This document shows, in pieces, positions 39,500 through 49,564 of a stretch of 64,000 nucleotides of DNA. Origin of the DNA: Tepidicella xavieri (lineage in GTDB: Bacteria; Pseudomonadota; Gammaproteobacteria; Burkholderiales; Burkholderiaceae_C); NCBI RefSeq assembly GCF_004363315.1, contig NZ_SNYL01000010.1, positions 1-64,000 on the forward strand, read 5' to 3'. The position numbers were made by a program, and so were the translations under genes. Every line of letters begins with the position of its first letter. Positions within the stretch are counted from its first letter, which is position 1. A model generated the notes under the pieces. That model had not been told where the DNA came from. It saw nothing but the letters and a program-made list of their open reading frames with translations, and did no database searches.

Positions 39500-41603
39500 G
39501 CGATACATCCTTTGCGGCAACGTATCCGCCAAGGGCATCAGTGAAGACCCCGCACGCGACCTGCGCTTGCGGCTCTCGGGCAGGGCCGGGTTCGGGAACA
39601 TCACCCTGCGGATCGAAGACGTTCATACCAAAATGTTTCGTGGCGTGCCGCCACTGTTTCACGACCTGCTGGAGATCGCCACCTATGTCTATAGCGCCGA
39701 TCAGGCGGTCAGACGCGGCGCGGACGATGTCGATACCTTTGGCAATGGCTGGCGGCGCGACCTGCACTTTGTGGTGCCGGTGCGTAACCCTGACTTCTGG
39801 AACAGGCGGGACGTACGAGAGGCGCTGTGCTCGACGCTTGGGTTCCTGTCCGACGACCAGTACCAGTTCGACTTCGTCAGGCTCGACCAAGATCATCAGT
39901 TCCAGGAGTACCTTGAGTTCAACGACACCCAGCAGATGTACGGGATGCCGGAGCAAGTGGTCATGTTCTCCGGAGGGCTGGACTCCCTGGCCGGTGCCAT
40001 TGATGAGGTTGTGAATCAGAGGAGGCGCGTGGTCCTGGTCACTCACAAGTCGACCTCCAAGCTCAACAAGCGACACCGTGTTCTCGAAGAGATGCTGGCC
40101 GCGAAATCAGGCGACAACGTGCCGCACCGCATTACCGTTCGCGTCCACAAGACCAAAGGACTGAACCACGAGTACACCCAGCGCAGCCGGTCGTTCCTGT
40201 ACGTCTCCATCGGCGCGACGATTGCGAGGATGCTGGGCCTCAAGAGTGTGCGCTTCTACGAGAACGGCGTGATCAGTCTGAACCTCCCGGTATGCGCACA
40301 GGTGGTGGGCGGTCGAGCCACGCGCACAACGCACCCCAGGGTGATGAAAGGCTTTCAGGACATCATCACCCTGGTGGCCGGCGAACCCTTCATCGTCGAG
40401 AACCCGTACATCTGGAAAACCAAGGCCGATGTGGTCAAGGTCATCACCAACGCGGGTTGCCATGATCTGATCAAACATTCGATGACCTGCACGCACACCT
40501 GGGAGATGAGCAACCAGCACACCCATTGCGGCGGCTGCTCGCAGTGCATCGATCGGCGTTTCGCCGTCCTCGCCGCCAAAGCCGATCAGCACGATCCGGT
40601 GGAGCACTACAAGGTCGACGTGTTCACCCAGAGCAGGAAGAAGGACGAGGATAAGATCATGGCGGCCGCTTATCTGGAGCGGGCCAACCAGGTGAAGAAC
40701 CTGACAGGCGTGGCCGACTTCATCAGCAGCTATCCCGATGTCGGTCGCGTGCTCAAGTACCTGAACACCAGCGCCGGGCAGGCCGCGCAGCGGGTGTTCG
40801 ACCTCTACAAGCGGCACGCCGAGGAGGTAACCGGTGCTGTCGACGAACTCGGGCGGCGTTACTTCACCCAGATCCGGGAACGGTCTTTGCCCGGCGACTG
40901 CTTGCTGCGAACGGTCTACGAGTCCGCTTCGGTGAATTCGATCCCCGCCGTGGTGTCGGTCGAGAAACAGCCGGAGAACTTCTTCCGCAAGCGCGGGGCA
41001 GTCTGGGAAGTGCGATTCCAGGGCCGCAACACCATCTGCCTGCTCAACGTCGACAAGGGCGCGGAGTACATCAACCTCCTGCTGGCGTTTCCCGAACGGG
41101 AACTGTCGGTTTACGAAATCGCCTGCGGAAGCGCCGCCAATGCCGTCGATCTGCCTACCAATAGCGGGGTTGCGCCTGAAGAGATCGAGGATGGCTTTCA
41201 GGTCGTCACCGGCGCACCGCTGACCGACGCGGGCGATGTTGCAGATCGGCGTGCCCTCCGCGAGTGGCAGCAACGTGCCCGCGAACTCCTCGGCGAGATC
41301 GGAGAGGCGCGCGACTCCGGAGACCACGCGCGAGTCGAGGAGATCGAAGAGGAGATGGCCTTCCTGACCAAAGCGCTGGAGGGAGGAAAGGGACTCGGCG
41401 GGCGGCAACGCAAGGCCGGAGACAAGCGCAAGAACGTCCGGGACGCCTTTCGCAATGCCGTCGACCGAGCCATCAAACAGATCGAGAAGTACGACAAACC
41501 CTTGGCGGAGCACCTGAAAGCCAGCATCAAGCACGGAAACGAGGTCGTCTACCGGCCCGGGATGCCGATCACCTGGGAGGTCCGGCCCATCGTAAACACA
41601 TAG
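39489..41603 (+). CDS. QueC-like PP-loop protein with unusual C-terminal module
   Basis: A 704-residue protein. Residues 1-150 form an unassigned N-terminal region. The QueC-like core has the PP-loop MFSGGLDSLAG (Ser161-Ser166) and a zinc motif with Cys334, Cys347, Cys350 and Cys353 (HCGGCSQC). QueC makes 7-cyano-7-deazaguanine from carboxydeazaguanine using ATP; stand-alone relatives belong to defence systems (Qat, type IV CBASS). Residues about 498-545 look like a winged helix (VWEVRFQGRNTICLLNVDKGAEYINLLLAFPERELSVYEI). A charged helical tail follows (about 590-700, with GLGGRQRKAGDKRKNVRDAF and a final YRPGMPITWEV), like C-terminal modules of actinobacterial ATPase and cyclase regulators. 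Confidence 0.75.
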   Translation: MQDKRYILCGNVSAKGISEDPARDLRLRLSGRAGFGNITLRIEDVHTKMFRGVPPLFHDLLEIATYVYSADQAVRRGADDVDTFGNGWRRDLHFVVPVRNPDFWNRRDVREALCSTLGFLSDDQYQFDFVRLDQDHQFQEYLEFNDTQQMYGMPEQVVMFSGGLDSLAGAIDEVVNQRRRVVLVTHKSTSKLNKRHRVLEEMLAAKSGDNVPHRITVRVHKTKGLNHEYTQRSRSFLYVSIGATIARMLGLKSVRFYENGVISLNLPVCAQVVGGRATRTTHPRVMKGFQDIITLVAGEPFIVENPYIWKTKADVVKVITNAGCHDLIKHSMTCTHTWEMSNQHTHCGGCSQCIDRRFAVLAAKADQHDPVEHYKVDVFTQSRKKDEDKIMAAAYLERANQVKNLTGVADFISSYPDVGRVLKYLNTSAGQAAQRVFDLYKRHAEEVTGAVDELGRRYFTQIRERSLPGDCLLRTVYESASVNSIPAVVSVEKQPENFFRKRGAVWEVRFQGRNTICLLNVDKGAEYINLLLAFPERELSVYEIACGSAANAVDLPTNSGVAPEEIEDGFQVVTGAPLTDAGDVADRRALREWQQRARELLGEIGEARDSGDHARVEEIEEEMAFLTKALEGGKGLGGRQRKAGDKRKNVRDAFRNAVDRAIKQIEKYDKPLAEHLKASIKHGNEVVYRPGMPITWEVRPIVNT

Positions 41604-41822
41604 GCCAGTTCCGGGGCCGGGTCGCCTGCGTGAACGCGGTTTCCGTGACGAACAAGCAGCCGAAAATCCCCGCCGTTGCTGGCGAGAGCGCGGCGGCGTC
41701 CTTCGCAGAAACAGAGAATAGACGGGAACAGAGAACGGAATACGGCCTGAAACCGGACCGCGCGGGGCAGCGGCGTCCTTCGCAGCAAGGCCGGAACCCG
41801 CGCCAATACTGGGCGTGCGCCC
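41604..41822. other. Non-coding junction between prophage cargo and tmRNA terminator
   Basis: About 220 bp with no supported gene. It contains two copies of GCGGCGTCCTTCGCAG (41693-41708 and 41770-41785), 77 bp apart. The right edge of the prophage probably lies in or near this stretch, but no matching left site is visible in the window. Confidence 0.45.
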
Positions 41823-41857
41823 AAAAAAGAAAAGGGGACAGAGCGAGTCTGTCCCCT
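41823..41857 (-). terminator. Intrinsic terminator of tmRNA
   Basis: AGGGGACAGA (41833-41842) pairs with TCTGTCCCCT (41848-41857) over a 5-nt loop. On the minus strand it is followed by a T-rich run TTTTCTTTTTT, and it starts just after the tmRNA 3' CCA. Confidence 0.85.
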
Positions 41858-41862
41858 GTGAT

Positions 41863-42238
41863 TGGTGGAGCTGGGGGGAATCGAACCCCCGTCCGCAAGC
41901 CTTCTTCGCGCAGTTCTACATGTGTAGTCGTCTGATTGGATCTCGCCTGACAAGCTGCGCAGCGACACGCTGCAAGCCAAGCCAGCAACCTTGGGTCTCA
42001 CTGCCAGGCAAGTTGCCCGCCTGACAGCCAGCCTATGTGAATTCCCTCGCAGTCAGGACGGCTTTGCAGCCACCCTCACCCAGCCCACAGGCCAACTGTT
42101 GCGAGGCTCGCCGGATTAGGCGGCGAGTGTGAAACGTTCGTCGTTTGCAGTTACTTTTTTTCTGCGGTTTAACGAGGTGACAGAACCTCGACATGCCCTG
42201 CTGCGTGCCCGAACCCACGTCGAAACCAATGCAGCCCC
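41863..42238 (-). ncRNA. ssrA: tmRNA (transfer-messenger RNA)
   Basis: The 5' end GGGGCTGCATTGG and the 3' end with a tRNA-Ala-like arm (GGTTCGATTCC loop, ...AGCTCCACCA) are both present, giving 376 nt. The tag frame (42148 down to 42116) reads ANDERFTLAA-stop, a betaproteobacterial SsrA tag. tmRNA frees stalled ribosomes and marks the incomplete protein for degradation. The gene is a common integration hot spot, and the prophage cargo ends about 260 bp past its 3' end. Confidence 0.97.
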
Positions 42239-42251
42239 ATAGCCGCTTAGT

Positions 42252-42920
42252 TTACGTCAAGTCCAGAAAGTTCAAGAGGGCCATGGGCGTCTCGATGACG
42301 GCATCGGCCCCCCAGGCATTCACATCGGCTTCCACACCCAAATAGCCATACCGGGCCGCGATCGTCGGCATGCCCGCGGCTTTGCCGGCGACGATGTCGC
42401 GATGATCATCACCCACATAAATGCATCGATCGGGTGCCACCCCCAGACGCCGTGCGGCTTCGAGGAGCGGGGCCGGGTGGGGCTTGGGGTGCGGCGTGGT
42501 GTCTCCGCCGACAACGGCTCCCACCCGCGCAAACAACGGCATGCCCGCGGTCAACGGCAACGCAAAGCGTTCCAACTTGTTGGTCACCACCCCCCACGCC
42601 AAGCCGTGGTTCTGCAAGGCGCGCAGCATCTCATCCACTTCGTCAAACGGCTGCGTGCGTTGCGTCATGCAGGCTTGATAGCGGTCAAAGAACTCCTGCT
42701 TCAAGCCCTCGAAATCGGGATGATCCGGCCCGTAGCCAAACGCGACTTGAATCATGCCACGGGCACCGGCACCGGCCAATGGTCGGTAGCGTGCCAAAGG
42801 CAGTGAGGGCAGACCACGGGCAACCCGCATCTGGTCTGCCGCATACCCGAGATCGGGCGCACTGTCCACCAGGGTGCCGTCCAGATCGAACAGCACCGCC
42901 TGCACGCCCGCAAACTTCAT
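42252..42920 (-). CDS. gph: Phosphoglycolate phosphatase (HAD family)
   Basis: A 222-residue HAD hydrolase. Motif I is [12 protein letters not shown] (nucleophile Asp12, Asp14), motif II WGVVTNK, and motif [15 protein letters not shown]...[11 protein letters not shown]. It removes phosphate from 2-phosphoglycolate (from DNA repair) and similar compounds. The start is the ATG before [12 protein letters not shown], overlapping ubiG by 4 bp; the longer frame is a shadow. ubiG-gph is a common pair in Burkholderiales. Confidence 0.9.
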   Translation of the reverse strand: MKFAGVQAVLFDLDGTLVDSAPDLGYAADQMRVARGLPSLPLARYRPLAGAGARGMIQVAFGYGPDHPDFEGLKQEFFDRYQACMTQRTQPFDEVDEMLRALQNHGLAWGVVTNKLERFALPLTAGMPLFARVGAVVGGDTTPHPKPHPAPLLEAARRLGVAPDRCIYVGDDHRDIVAGKAAGMPTIAARYGYLGVEADVNAWGADAVIETPMALLNFLDLT

Positions 42921-43630
42921 GCAGGCTCCTTTTGCGTGGCCAACAGGTAGTTCACACTGGTGTCGCCACTGAGCCAGTAACGACGCGTCAGCGGGTTGTA
43001 CTCCATGCCTCGCGTGGCCCGAAGCGTCAGGCCAGCAGCGCGGCAATGCGCCGCCAATTCACTCGGCTTGATGAATTTGGCGTACTCATGCGTGCCTTTG
43101 GGGAGCAGTTGGAGAATGTACTCTGCGCCCACGATCGCAAACAGGAAAGACTTGGGATTGCGGTTGATGGTGGAGAAGAACACCCACCCCCCTGGTTTGA
43201 CGAGGCGGGCGCAGGCCTGGACCACCGAGGCCGGATCGGGCACATGCTCCAGCATCTCCATGCAGGTGACCACATCGAAGCTTTCGGGGCGCTCTTCGGC
43301 CAGTTGCTCGGCGCTGACCTCTCGGTACTGGACGCCCGTGGTACCCGCCTCCAGCGCGTGGAGTTGCGCCACTTTCAGCGCCTTGCCCGCGAGATCGATG
43401 CCCAGGACCTCGGCGCCTTTGCGGGCCATGGCATCGGCCAGAATGCCCCCTCCGCACCCCACGTCCAACACTGCCTTGCCCGCCAAAGCGGCGAGCCGGT
43501 CGATCCACTCCAGCCGCAAGGGATTGATCTGGTGCAAGGGGCGGAATTCGCTTTCCGGGTCCCACCAGCGGTGGGCCAATTCAGAGAATTTGGCCAATTC
43601 GGCCGGGTCGGCATTGACGTTTCTGTCCAT
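42917..43630 (-). CDS. ubiG: Ubiquinone biosynthesis O-methyltransferase UbiG
   Basis: A 237-residue SAM-dependent methyltransferase that carries out both O-methylation steps of ubiquinone synthesis. Motif I is [16 protein letters not shown], followed by [13 protein letters not shown] and the UbiG motif [16 protein letters not shown]. Start is [29 protein letters not shown], the conserved N-terminus. It overlaps gph by ATGA. Confidence 0.95.
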   Translation of the reverse strand: MDRNVNADPAELAKFSELAHRWWDPESEFRPLHQINPLRLEWIDRLAALAGKAVLDVGCGGGILADAMARKGAEVLGIDLAGKALKVAQLHALEAGTTGVQYREVSAEQLAEERPESFDVVTCMEMLEHVPDPASVVQACARLVKPGGWVFFSTINRNPKSFLFAIVGAEYILQLLPKGTHEYAKFIKPSELAAHCRAAGLTLRATRGMEYNPLTRRYWLSGDTSVNYLLATQKEPA

Positions 43631-43664
43631 GGGGGAATTATCGCCTTGCCCGATGGCAGGCAAC

Positions 43665-43692
43665 AAAAAACCGCGCCGAAGCGCGGTTTTTT
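43665..43692. terminator. Bidirectional terminator between ubiG and ompA-like gene
   Basis: AAAAAACCGCGC (43665-43676), loop CGAA, GCGCGGTTTTTT (43681-43692): a near-perfect hairpin with A/T runs on both sides. It ends the ompA-like transcript (leftward) and could act in the other direction too. Confidence 0.9.
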
Positions 43693-43716
43693 GCGATCCG
43701 TGATGCGATCGGTGGA

Positions 43717-44382
43717 TCAGTTGTTGGGACGGGTGCCCACCACTTCGATTTCCACGCGGCGGTTCTTGGCACGGCCTTCGCGGGTGCTGTTGTCGGCCAC
43801 GGGCTGAGTCTCGCCCTTGCCTTCGGTGTAGATGCGGTTGGCATCGATACCCTTGCTGACCAGATAAGCCTTGACGGCCTCGGCACGACGCTCGGACAAG
43901 CGCTGGTTGTATTCGGCAGGGCCGGTGGAGTCGGTGTGGCCGACGGCGATGATCACTTCCAGGTTGATGCCCTGGATCTTCTCGACCAGGTCGTCCAGAC
44001 GGGCACGGCCTTCAGGGCGCAGCACGGCACGGTCGAAGTCGAAGAAGGCGTCGGCAGCGTAAGTCACCTTGGCAGCGGCCGCCACGGGCTCGGGAGCCGG
44101 GGCCGGGGCCGGGGCCGGGGCGGGAGCCGGAGCAGGCGCCGGGGCGGGAGCCGGAGCAGGTGCGGGAGCCGGGGCCTGAGCTGGTTGAGGCACGATGGCA
44201 CCGTCACAACCTTGAGCAGCGGTGGCCGGCGTCCAGTTGGCGTTGCGCCAGCAGAGCTCGTTGGTGCCGTTTTTCCAGACGGTGCCGTCTGCAGCGCGCC
44301 AGTTGTCAATGGTTTGGGCGCCTGCGGCAGAGGCCAGTGCAGCCGTGGCGAACAGTGCTGCGATTTTGTTCAAGTTTTTCAT
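43717..44382 (-). CDS. OmpA-family outer membrane protein with Ala-Pro linker
   Basis: A 221-residue protein. A Sec signal peptide ([23 protein letters not shown]) is followed by a small domain with a Cys pair (CWRN...GCDGAIV), a long Ala-Pro repeat (about residues 68-98, encoded by a GC-rich minisatellite around 44093-44185) and an OmpA C-terminal peptidoglycan-binding domain ([47 protein letters not shown]). It anchors the envelope to peptidoglycan. Divergent from gyrA. Confidence 0.9.
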   Translation of the reverse strand: MKNLNKIAALFATAALASAAGAQTIDNWRAADGTVWKNGTNELCWRNANWTPATAAQGCDGAIVPQPAQAPAPAPAPAPAPAPAPAPAPAPAPAPAPEPVAAAAKVTYAADAFFDFDRAVLRPEGRARLDDLVEKIQGINLEVIIAVGHTDSTGPAEYNQRLSERRAEAVKAYLVSKGIDANRIYTEGKGETQPVADNSTREGRAKNRRVEIEVVGTRPNN

Positions 44383-44643
44383 CGGAATCCTCATTGATTA
44401 GGGTGAAATAACAGAGAATCAACCGAAGCGTGGTCGCCTCTCCCGAAACGGTTTCATTGTGCCATATTTGATCAAACGCGGCACTTTGAGCCGTTTCGGC
44501 ATGTTACGGCTTGCAACGCGCGCGACTTTTTGTTGTCTTGCAACAACAGGTCGCGCGGCCTCCACCCTCGCATGCGCTCCACATTCCAGCGCTATACAGA
44601 CACATAAAATGGCGGATTGTTCCCGAATCACGCCGTCGCACGT

Positions 44644-47280
44644 ATGACCTCATTTGCCAAGGAAACCCTGCCCATCAGCCTCGAAGAGGAGATGCGCCGC
44701 AGTTACCTCGACTACGCCATGAGCGTGATCGTCGGCCGCGCCCTGCCCGACGCCCGGGACGGCTTGAAGCCCGTGCACCGCCGCGTGCTGTACGCGATGC
44801 ACGAGCTCAACAACGATTGGAACCGACCTTACAAGAAGTCGGCGCGCATCGTGGGTGACGTGATCGGTAAATACCACCCGCACGGCGACTCGGCGGTGTA
44901 CGACACCATCGTGCGCATGGCGCAGGATTTCAGCTTGCGGCACATGCTGATCGACGGCCAGGGCAACTTCGGCTCGGTGGATGGCGACAACGCCGCGGCG
45001 ATGCGCTACACCGAAATCCGCCTGGCCAAGATCGCGCATGAGATGCTGGCCGACATCGACAAGGAAACCGTCGATTTCGGCCCCAACTACGATGGTTCGG
45101 AGAAGGAACCGCTGGTGCTGCCGACGCGCCTGCCCAATCTGCTGGTCAACGGCAGTGCTGGCATTGCGGTGGGCATGGCCACCAACATCCCACCGCACAA
45201 CTTGAACGAGGTGGTCGATGCCTGCCTGCACCTGCTGCAACACCCCGACGCCAGCGTCGATGACCTGATGGAGATCATCCCGGCGCCGGACTTCCCCACC
45301 GCGGGCATCATCTACGGCATCCAGGGCGTTCGGGACGGCTACCGCACGGGGCGCGGCCGTGTGGTGATGCGGGCCAAATGCCATTTCGAGGACATCGACA
45401 AAGGCCAGCGCCAGGCCATCATCGTTGACGAGATCCCTTACCAGGTCAATAAAAAATCGTTGCTGGAACGCATCGCCGAGCTGGTGCACGACAAGAAGCT
45501 CGAAGGCATCAGCCACATCCAGGACGAGTCCGACAAGTCCGGCATGCGCGTGGTCATCGAGCTCAAGCGCGGCGAAGTGCCGGAGGTGGTGCTCAACAAC
45601 CTGTACAAGCAGACCCAGTTGCAGGACACCTTCGGCATCAACATGGTGGCGCTGGTCGATGGCCAGCCCAAGCTGTGCAATCTCAAGGAGCTGATCGACC
45701 TGTTCCTGCAGCACCGGCGCGAGGTGGTGACGCGGCGCACGGTGTTCAACCTGCGCAAGGCGCGCGAGCGCGGCCATGTGCTCGAAGGCCTGGCGGTGGC
45801 GCTGGCCAACATCGACGAGTTCATTCGCATCATCCGCGAAAGCCCCACCCCGCCGGTGGCCAAGGCCGAGCTGATGTCGCGCCGCTGGGACAGCGCCCTG
45901 GTGCGCCAAATGCTGACCCGCGCCCGGGCCGATGGCAGCCTCGTCAATGCCGACGACTACCGCCCCGAGGGGCTGGAGCGCGAATTCGGCATGCAGGCCG
46001 ATGGGCTCTACCGCCTCAGCGACACCCAGGCGCAGGAAATCCTGCAAATGCGGCTGCAACGCCTCACGGGGCTGGAGCAGGACAAGATCGTGGCCGAATA
46101 CAAGGAGGTCATGGCCGAGATCGACGACCTGCTGGACATCCTGGCCAAGCCGCAACGGGTTTCAGCCATCATTGCCGAGGAGCTGACGGCAATCAAGACC
46201 GAGTTTGGCCAAACCAAGCTCGGGGCACGCCGCAGCCAGATCGAGCACAGTGCGCAGGATTTGTCCACCGAAGACCTGATCACCCCCACCGACATGGTGG
46301 TGACACTCAGCCATGCCGGCTACATCAAGAGCCAGCCCTTGAGCGAGTACCGGGCGCAGAAACGGGGCGGACGCGGCAAGCAGGCCACCGCCACCAAAGA
46401 GGACGACTGGATCGACCAGCTCTTCATCGCGAACACGCACGACTGGATTTTGTGCTTCAGCAACCGCGGGCGGCTCTACTGGCTCAAGGTCTGGGAGGTG
46501 CCGTCGGGCTCGCGCGGCTCGCGCGGACGGCCCATCGTCAACATGTTCCCGCTGCAAGACGGCGAAAAAATCAACGTGGTGCTGCCGCTGACCGGCGAAT
46601 TCCGCAGCTTCCCGGCCGACCACTACGTGTTCATGGCCACGGCAGGCGGCACGGTCAAGAAAACGGCACTCGATGAGTTCAGCAATCCCCGCAAGGCCGG
46701 CATCATTGCGGTGGACCTGGACGAAGGCGACTACCTGATCGGCGCGGCGCTGACCGACGGTCAGCACGACGTGATGCTGTTTTCCGACGGTGGCAAAGCG
46801 GTGCGCTTCGACGAAAACGACGTGCGCCCCATGGGCCGCAATGCCCGTGGCGTCAAGGGCATGACGCTGGAGGACGGGCAAAGCGTGATCGCCATGCTGG
46901 TGGCCGAAGACGAGACCCAGAGCGTGCTCACCGCCACCGAAAATGGCTACGGCAAGCGCACGCCGATCACCGAATACACCCGCCACGGGCGCGGCACCAA
47001 GGGGATGATCGCCATCCAGCAAAGCGAGCGCAACGGCAAGGTGGTGGCCGCCACCCTGGTGCGCCCGGACGATGAAATCATGCTCATCACCGACACCGGC
47101 GTGTTGGTGCGCACGCGCGTGGCCGAAATCCGTGAGCTGGGCCGCGCCACGCAGGGCGTCACGCTCATCAGTCTGGATGAAGGCGCCAAGCTCAGCGGCC
47201 TGCAGCGCATCGTCGAAAACGACGCCAATGGCGACGGCGGCAACGAAGACGGCGCGACCACCGGCGGAGAAACACCGTGA
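44644..47280 (+). CDS. gyrA: DNA gyrase subunit A
   Basis: An 878-residue type II topoisomerase subunit. The N-terminus ([34 protein letters not shown]) and catalytic Tyr122 ([11 protein letters not shown]) are present. The quinolone-resistance region [12 protein letters not shown] carries Ser83 and Asp87, the sensitive wild-type residues. The C-terminal domain has six beta-pinwheel repeats and a GyrA-box-like KRGGRGKQ. Start is the ATG at [10 protein letters not shown]; the upstream codons lack conservation. It overlaps serC by GTGA. Confidence 0.98.
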   Translation: MTSFAKETLPISLEEEMRRSYLDYAMSVIVGRALPDARDGLKPVHRRVLYAMHELNNDWNRPYKKSARIVGDVIGKYHPHGDSAVYDTIVRMAQDFSLRHMLIDGQGNFGSVDGDNAAAMRYTEIRLAKIAHEMLADIDKETVDFGPNYDGSEKEPLVLPTRLPNLLVNGSAGIAVGMATNIPPHNLNEVVDACLHLLQHPDASVDDLMEIIPAPDFPTAGIIYGIQGVRDGYRTGRGRVVMRAKCHFEDIDKGQRQAIIVDEIPYQVNKKSLLERIAELVHDKKLEGISHIQDESDKSGMRVVIELKRGEVPEVVLNNLYKQTQLQDTFGINMVALVDGQPKLCNLKELIDLFLQHRREVVTRRTVFNLRKARERGHVLEGLAVALANIDEFIRIIRESPTPPVAKAELMSRRWDSALVRQMLTRARADGSLVNADDYRPEGLEREFGMQADGLYRLSDTQAQEILQMRLQRLTGLEQDKIVAEYKEVMAEIDDLLDILAKPQRVSAIIAEELTAIKTEFGQTKLGARRSQIEHSAQDLSTEDLITPTDMVVTLSHAGYIKSQPLSEYRAQKRGGRGKQATATKEDDWIDQLFIANTHDWILCFSNRGRLYWLKVWEVPSGSRGSRGRPIVNMFPLQDGEKINVVLPLTGEFRSFPADHYVFMATAGGTVKKTALDEFSNPRKAGIIAVDLDEGDYLIGAALTDGQHDVMLFSDGGKAVRFDENDVRPMGRNARGVKGMTLEDGQSVIAMLVAEDETQSVLTATENGYGKRTPITEYTRHGRGTKGMIAIQQSERNGKVVAATLVRPDDEIMLITDTGVLVRTRVAEIRELGRATQGVTLISLDEGAKLSGLQRIVENDANGDGGNEDGATTGGETP

Positions 47281-48407
47281 CACAAACCATGCGCCAGCGG
47301 CCCTACAACTTTTCGGCCGGCCCGGCCGCCATGCCCGAGGCCGTGCTGCAGCAGGCGGCCGCCGAGATGCTGGACTGGCACGGCAGCGGCATGAGCGTGA
47401 TGGAGATGAGCCATCGGGGCAAGGAATTCGTCTCGATCTGCGAGCAGGCCGAGGCCGACTTGCGGGAACTGCTGGCCGTGCCGCCTACCTTCAAAATCTT
47501 GTTCATGCAAGGCGGGGGCCTGGCGGAAAACGCCATCGTGCCCATGAATCTGGCGGCACGGAAACCGGCTCGCCTGATGGATTTCATCGTCACCGGCGCA
47601 TGGAGCCAGAAATCGGCCCAGGAAGCCCGCAAATATGGCGACGCGACCGTGGCCGCCAGCGGTGCCGATACCGGCTTCACCACCATCCCGGCCCCGGCCA
47701 CCTGGCCGCTGCGCGACGGCCTGAGCTACGTGCACCTGTGCAGCAACGAAACCATCCACGGGGTGGAATTTCACGAGTTGCCCGACCTGCAGGCGCTGGG
47801 TTGTGACGCCCCGCTGGTGATCGACTTTTCCTCGCACGTGCTGTCGCGTCCGGTGGACTGGTCGCGCGTCGGGCTGGCCTTTGGCGGAGCCCAGAAAAAC
47901 ATCGGCCCCGCCGGCGTGACGCTGGTCGTGGTGCGCGAGGATCTGCTGGGCCACGCCCTGCCCGTTTGCCCCAGCGCCTTCGACTACCGCACCGTGGCCG
48001 AGCACGCCTCCATGTACAACACGCCACCGACCTACGGCATCTACATGGCTGGACTCACCTTTCAGTGGCTCAAAGCCCAGCGCGAAGGCGCGCTCAGCGG
48101 CGTCGCGGCCATGGAGGCACGCAACCTCGCCAAAGCCCGGCTGCTGTACGACTGCATCGACGGCTCGCAGCTCTATGTCAACCGGGTCGATCCGGCGTGT
48201 CGCTCACGCATGAATATTCCATTCCAACTGCGTGAGGAGCGACTCAACGACGCTTTCCTGGCCCAGGCTCGGGCGCACGGGCTGTTGCAGCTCAAAGGGC
48301 ACAAATCCGTCGGCGGCATGCGGGCCAGCCTGTACAACGCCATGCCCTTGGAAGGGGTGCAGGCGCTGGTCGAGTTCATGCGCGATTTCGAGCGCCACCA
48401 TGCCTAA
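47277..48407 (+). CDS. serC: Phosphoserine aminotransferase
   Basis: A 376-residue PLP enzyme that transaminates 3-phosphohydroxypyruvate to phosphoserine (serine synthesis, and a related step in pyridoxine synthesis). Signatures are [15 protein letters not shown], the ITGAWS-like [19 protein letters not shown] and the PLP-lysine region [22 protein letters not shown]. Its first GTG overlaps the gyrA stop; an ATG four codons later (47289) is an alternative start. Confidence 0.96.
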   Translation: MTQTMRQRPYNFSAGPAAMPEAVLQQAAAEMLDWHGSGMSVMEMSHRGKEFVSICEQAEADLRELLAVPPTFKILFMQGGGLAENAIVPMNLAARKPARLMDFIVTGAWSQKSAQEARKYGDATVAASGADTGFTTIPAPATWPLRDGLSYVHLCSNETIHGVEFHELPDLQALGCDAPLVIDFSSHVLSRPVDWSRVGLAFGGAQKNIGPAGVTLVVVREDLLGHALPVCPSAFDYRTVAEHASMYNTPPTYGIYMAGLTFQWLKAQREGALSGVAAMEARNLAKARLLYDCIDGSQLYVNRVDPACRSRMNIPFQLREERLNDAFLAQARAHGLLQLKGHKSVGGMRASLYNAMPLEGVQALVEFMRDFERHHA

Positions 48408-48428
48408 CCCCCTCCTGCGCCCCGTGCC

Positions 48429-49553
48429 ATGACCGACCCACGCCCCCCCCACTCCGCGCCCGGCCCCGTGCAGAGCGAGGCCCTGGCCGCGCTGCGCCAG
48501 CAAATCGACGCCATCGATCAGCAATTGCTGAGCTTGCTCAACCAGCGGGCACGGGTGGCCGAACAGGTGGGCGAGATCAAACGCGCCGAAGGCTCCCCCT
48601 TCTTTCGCCCCGACCGGGTGGCCCAGGTCATCGACAAAATCCAGACCGCCAACCGTGGGCCTTTGCTCAACCAGCATGTGGCGGCCATATGGCGCGAAAT
48701 CATGTCGGCCTGCCTGGCGCTGGAGGCTCCGCAGCGGGTCGCCGTCCTGGGCCCCGAGGGCACTTTCACCGAGCAGGCGGCGATCGAATATTTTGGCAGC
48801 GCGGCCAACCTGATCCATTGCAGCAGCTTCGACGAAGTCTTCCACGCCACGGCGGCGGGCACGGCCCAGTTCGGGGTCGTGGGCGTGGAAAACTCCACCG
48901 AAGGGGTGGTCACCCGCTCGCTGGACCTGTTTCTGCGCTCGCCGGTGCACATCGTGGGCGAGGTCAGCCTGCTGGTGCGGCACAACCTGCTGCGCCAAGC
49001 GCCCAGCCTGGACGGCATCGAGGTGGTGATGGCACACCCCCAGGCGCTGGCGCAGTGCCAGGGATGGCTGTCCACCCATTTGCCGCAGGCCGAACGCCGC
49101 GCCGTCGCCAGCAATGCCGAAGGCGCCCGCCTGGCCACGGAGAACCCCGCCTGGGCGGCCATTGCCAGCGAACGCGCCGCCGCGCAGTTTGGGCTGCACA
49201 TCGTCTCTCACGCCATTCAGGACGAAGCCTACAACCGCACCCGCTTCGCCATCATCTGTCTGCCACAAACCATGGCCATGCCGCCGGCTTCCGGCAAGGA
49301 TTGCACCAGCCTCGTGGTGTCGGTGCCCAACCGCCCAGGCGCGGTGCACGACCTGTTGGTGCCCCTGAAGCAAAACGGCGTGTCCATGACCCGTTTCGAG
49401 TCCCGACCGGCCAAATCCGGGCAATGGGAGTATTACTTCTACATCGACATCGCCGGCCATCCCTCGCAGCCGCATGTGGCCACTGCGCTGCGTGAGCTGC
49501 AAAGCCTCTGCGCCTTCTACAAGGTGCTGGGGGCGTACCCGGTGTCGGATTGA
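48429..49553 (+). CDS. pheA: Bifunctional chorismate mutase / prephenate dehydratase
   Basis: A 374-residue enzyme of phenylalanine synthesis. Residues about 15-100 are the AroQ-type chorismate mutase (LRQQIDAIDQQLLSLLNQRARVAEQVGEIK). The dehydratase follows (VAVLGPEGTFTEQAAIEYFG, GVVGVENSTEGVVTRSLDL) and an ACT domain with the ESRP motif (TRFESRPAK) gives feedback regulation by phenylalanine. The gene is 21 bp after serC. Confidence 0.97.
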   Translation: MTDPRPPHSAPGPVQSEALAALRQQIDAIDQQLLSLLNQRARVAEQVGEIKRAEGSPFFRPDRVAQVIDKIQTANRGPLLNQHVAAIWREIMSACLALEAPQRVAVLGPEGTFTEQAAIEYFGSAANLIHCSSFDEVFHATAAGTAQFGVVGVENSTEGVVTRSLDLFLRSPVHIVGEVSLLVRHNLLRQAPSLDGIEVVMAHPQALAQCQGWLSTHLPQAERRAVASNAEGARLATENPAWAAIASERAAAQFGLHIVSHAIQDEAYNRTRFAIICLPQTMAMPPASGKDCTSLVVSVPNRPGAVHDLLVPLKQNGVSMTRFESRPAKSGQWEYYFYIDIAGHPSQPHVATALRELQSLCAFYKVLGAYPVSD

Positions 49554-49564
49554 GGGCCAGCCAC

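Noticed and set aside
40107-41534. 475-aa minus-strand frame opposite the QueC-like gene
   Set aside because: No domain or start signal; the plus strand carries clear PP-loop and zinc motifs.
41863-42238. tmRNA as a proven prophage attachment site
   Set aside because: No tyrosine integrase and no duplicated tmRNA 3' end within the window; the tmRNA and its terminator are intact, so this stays a possibility only.
44093-44185. GC-rich repeats as a CRISPR or mobile repeat
   Set aside because: They encode the Ala-Pro linker of the OmpA-like protein in frame; spacing and content do not fit CRISPR.
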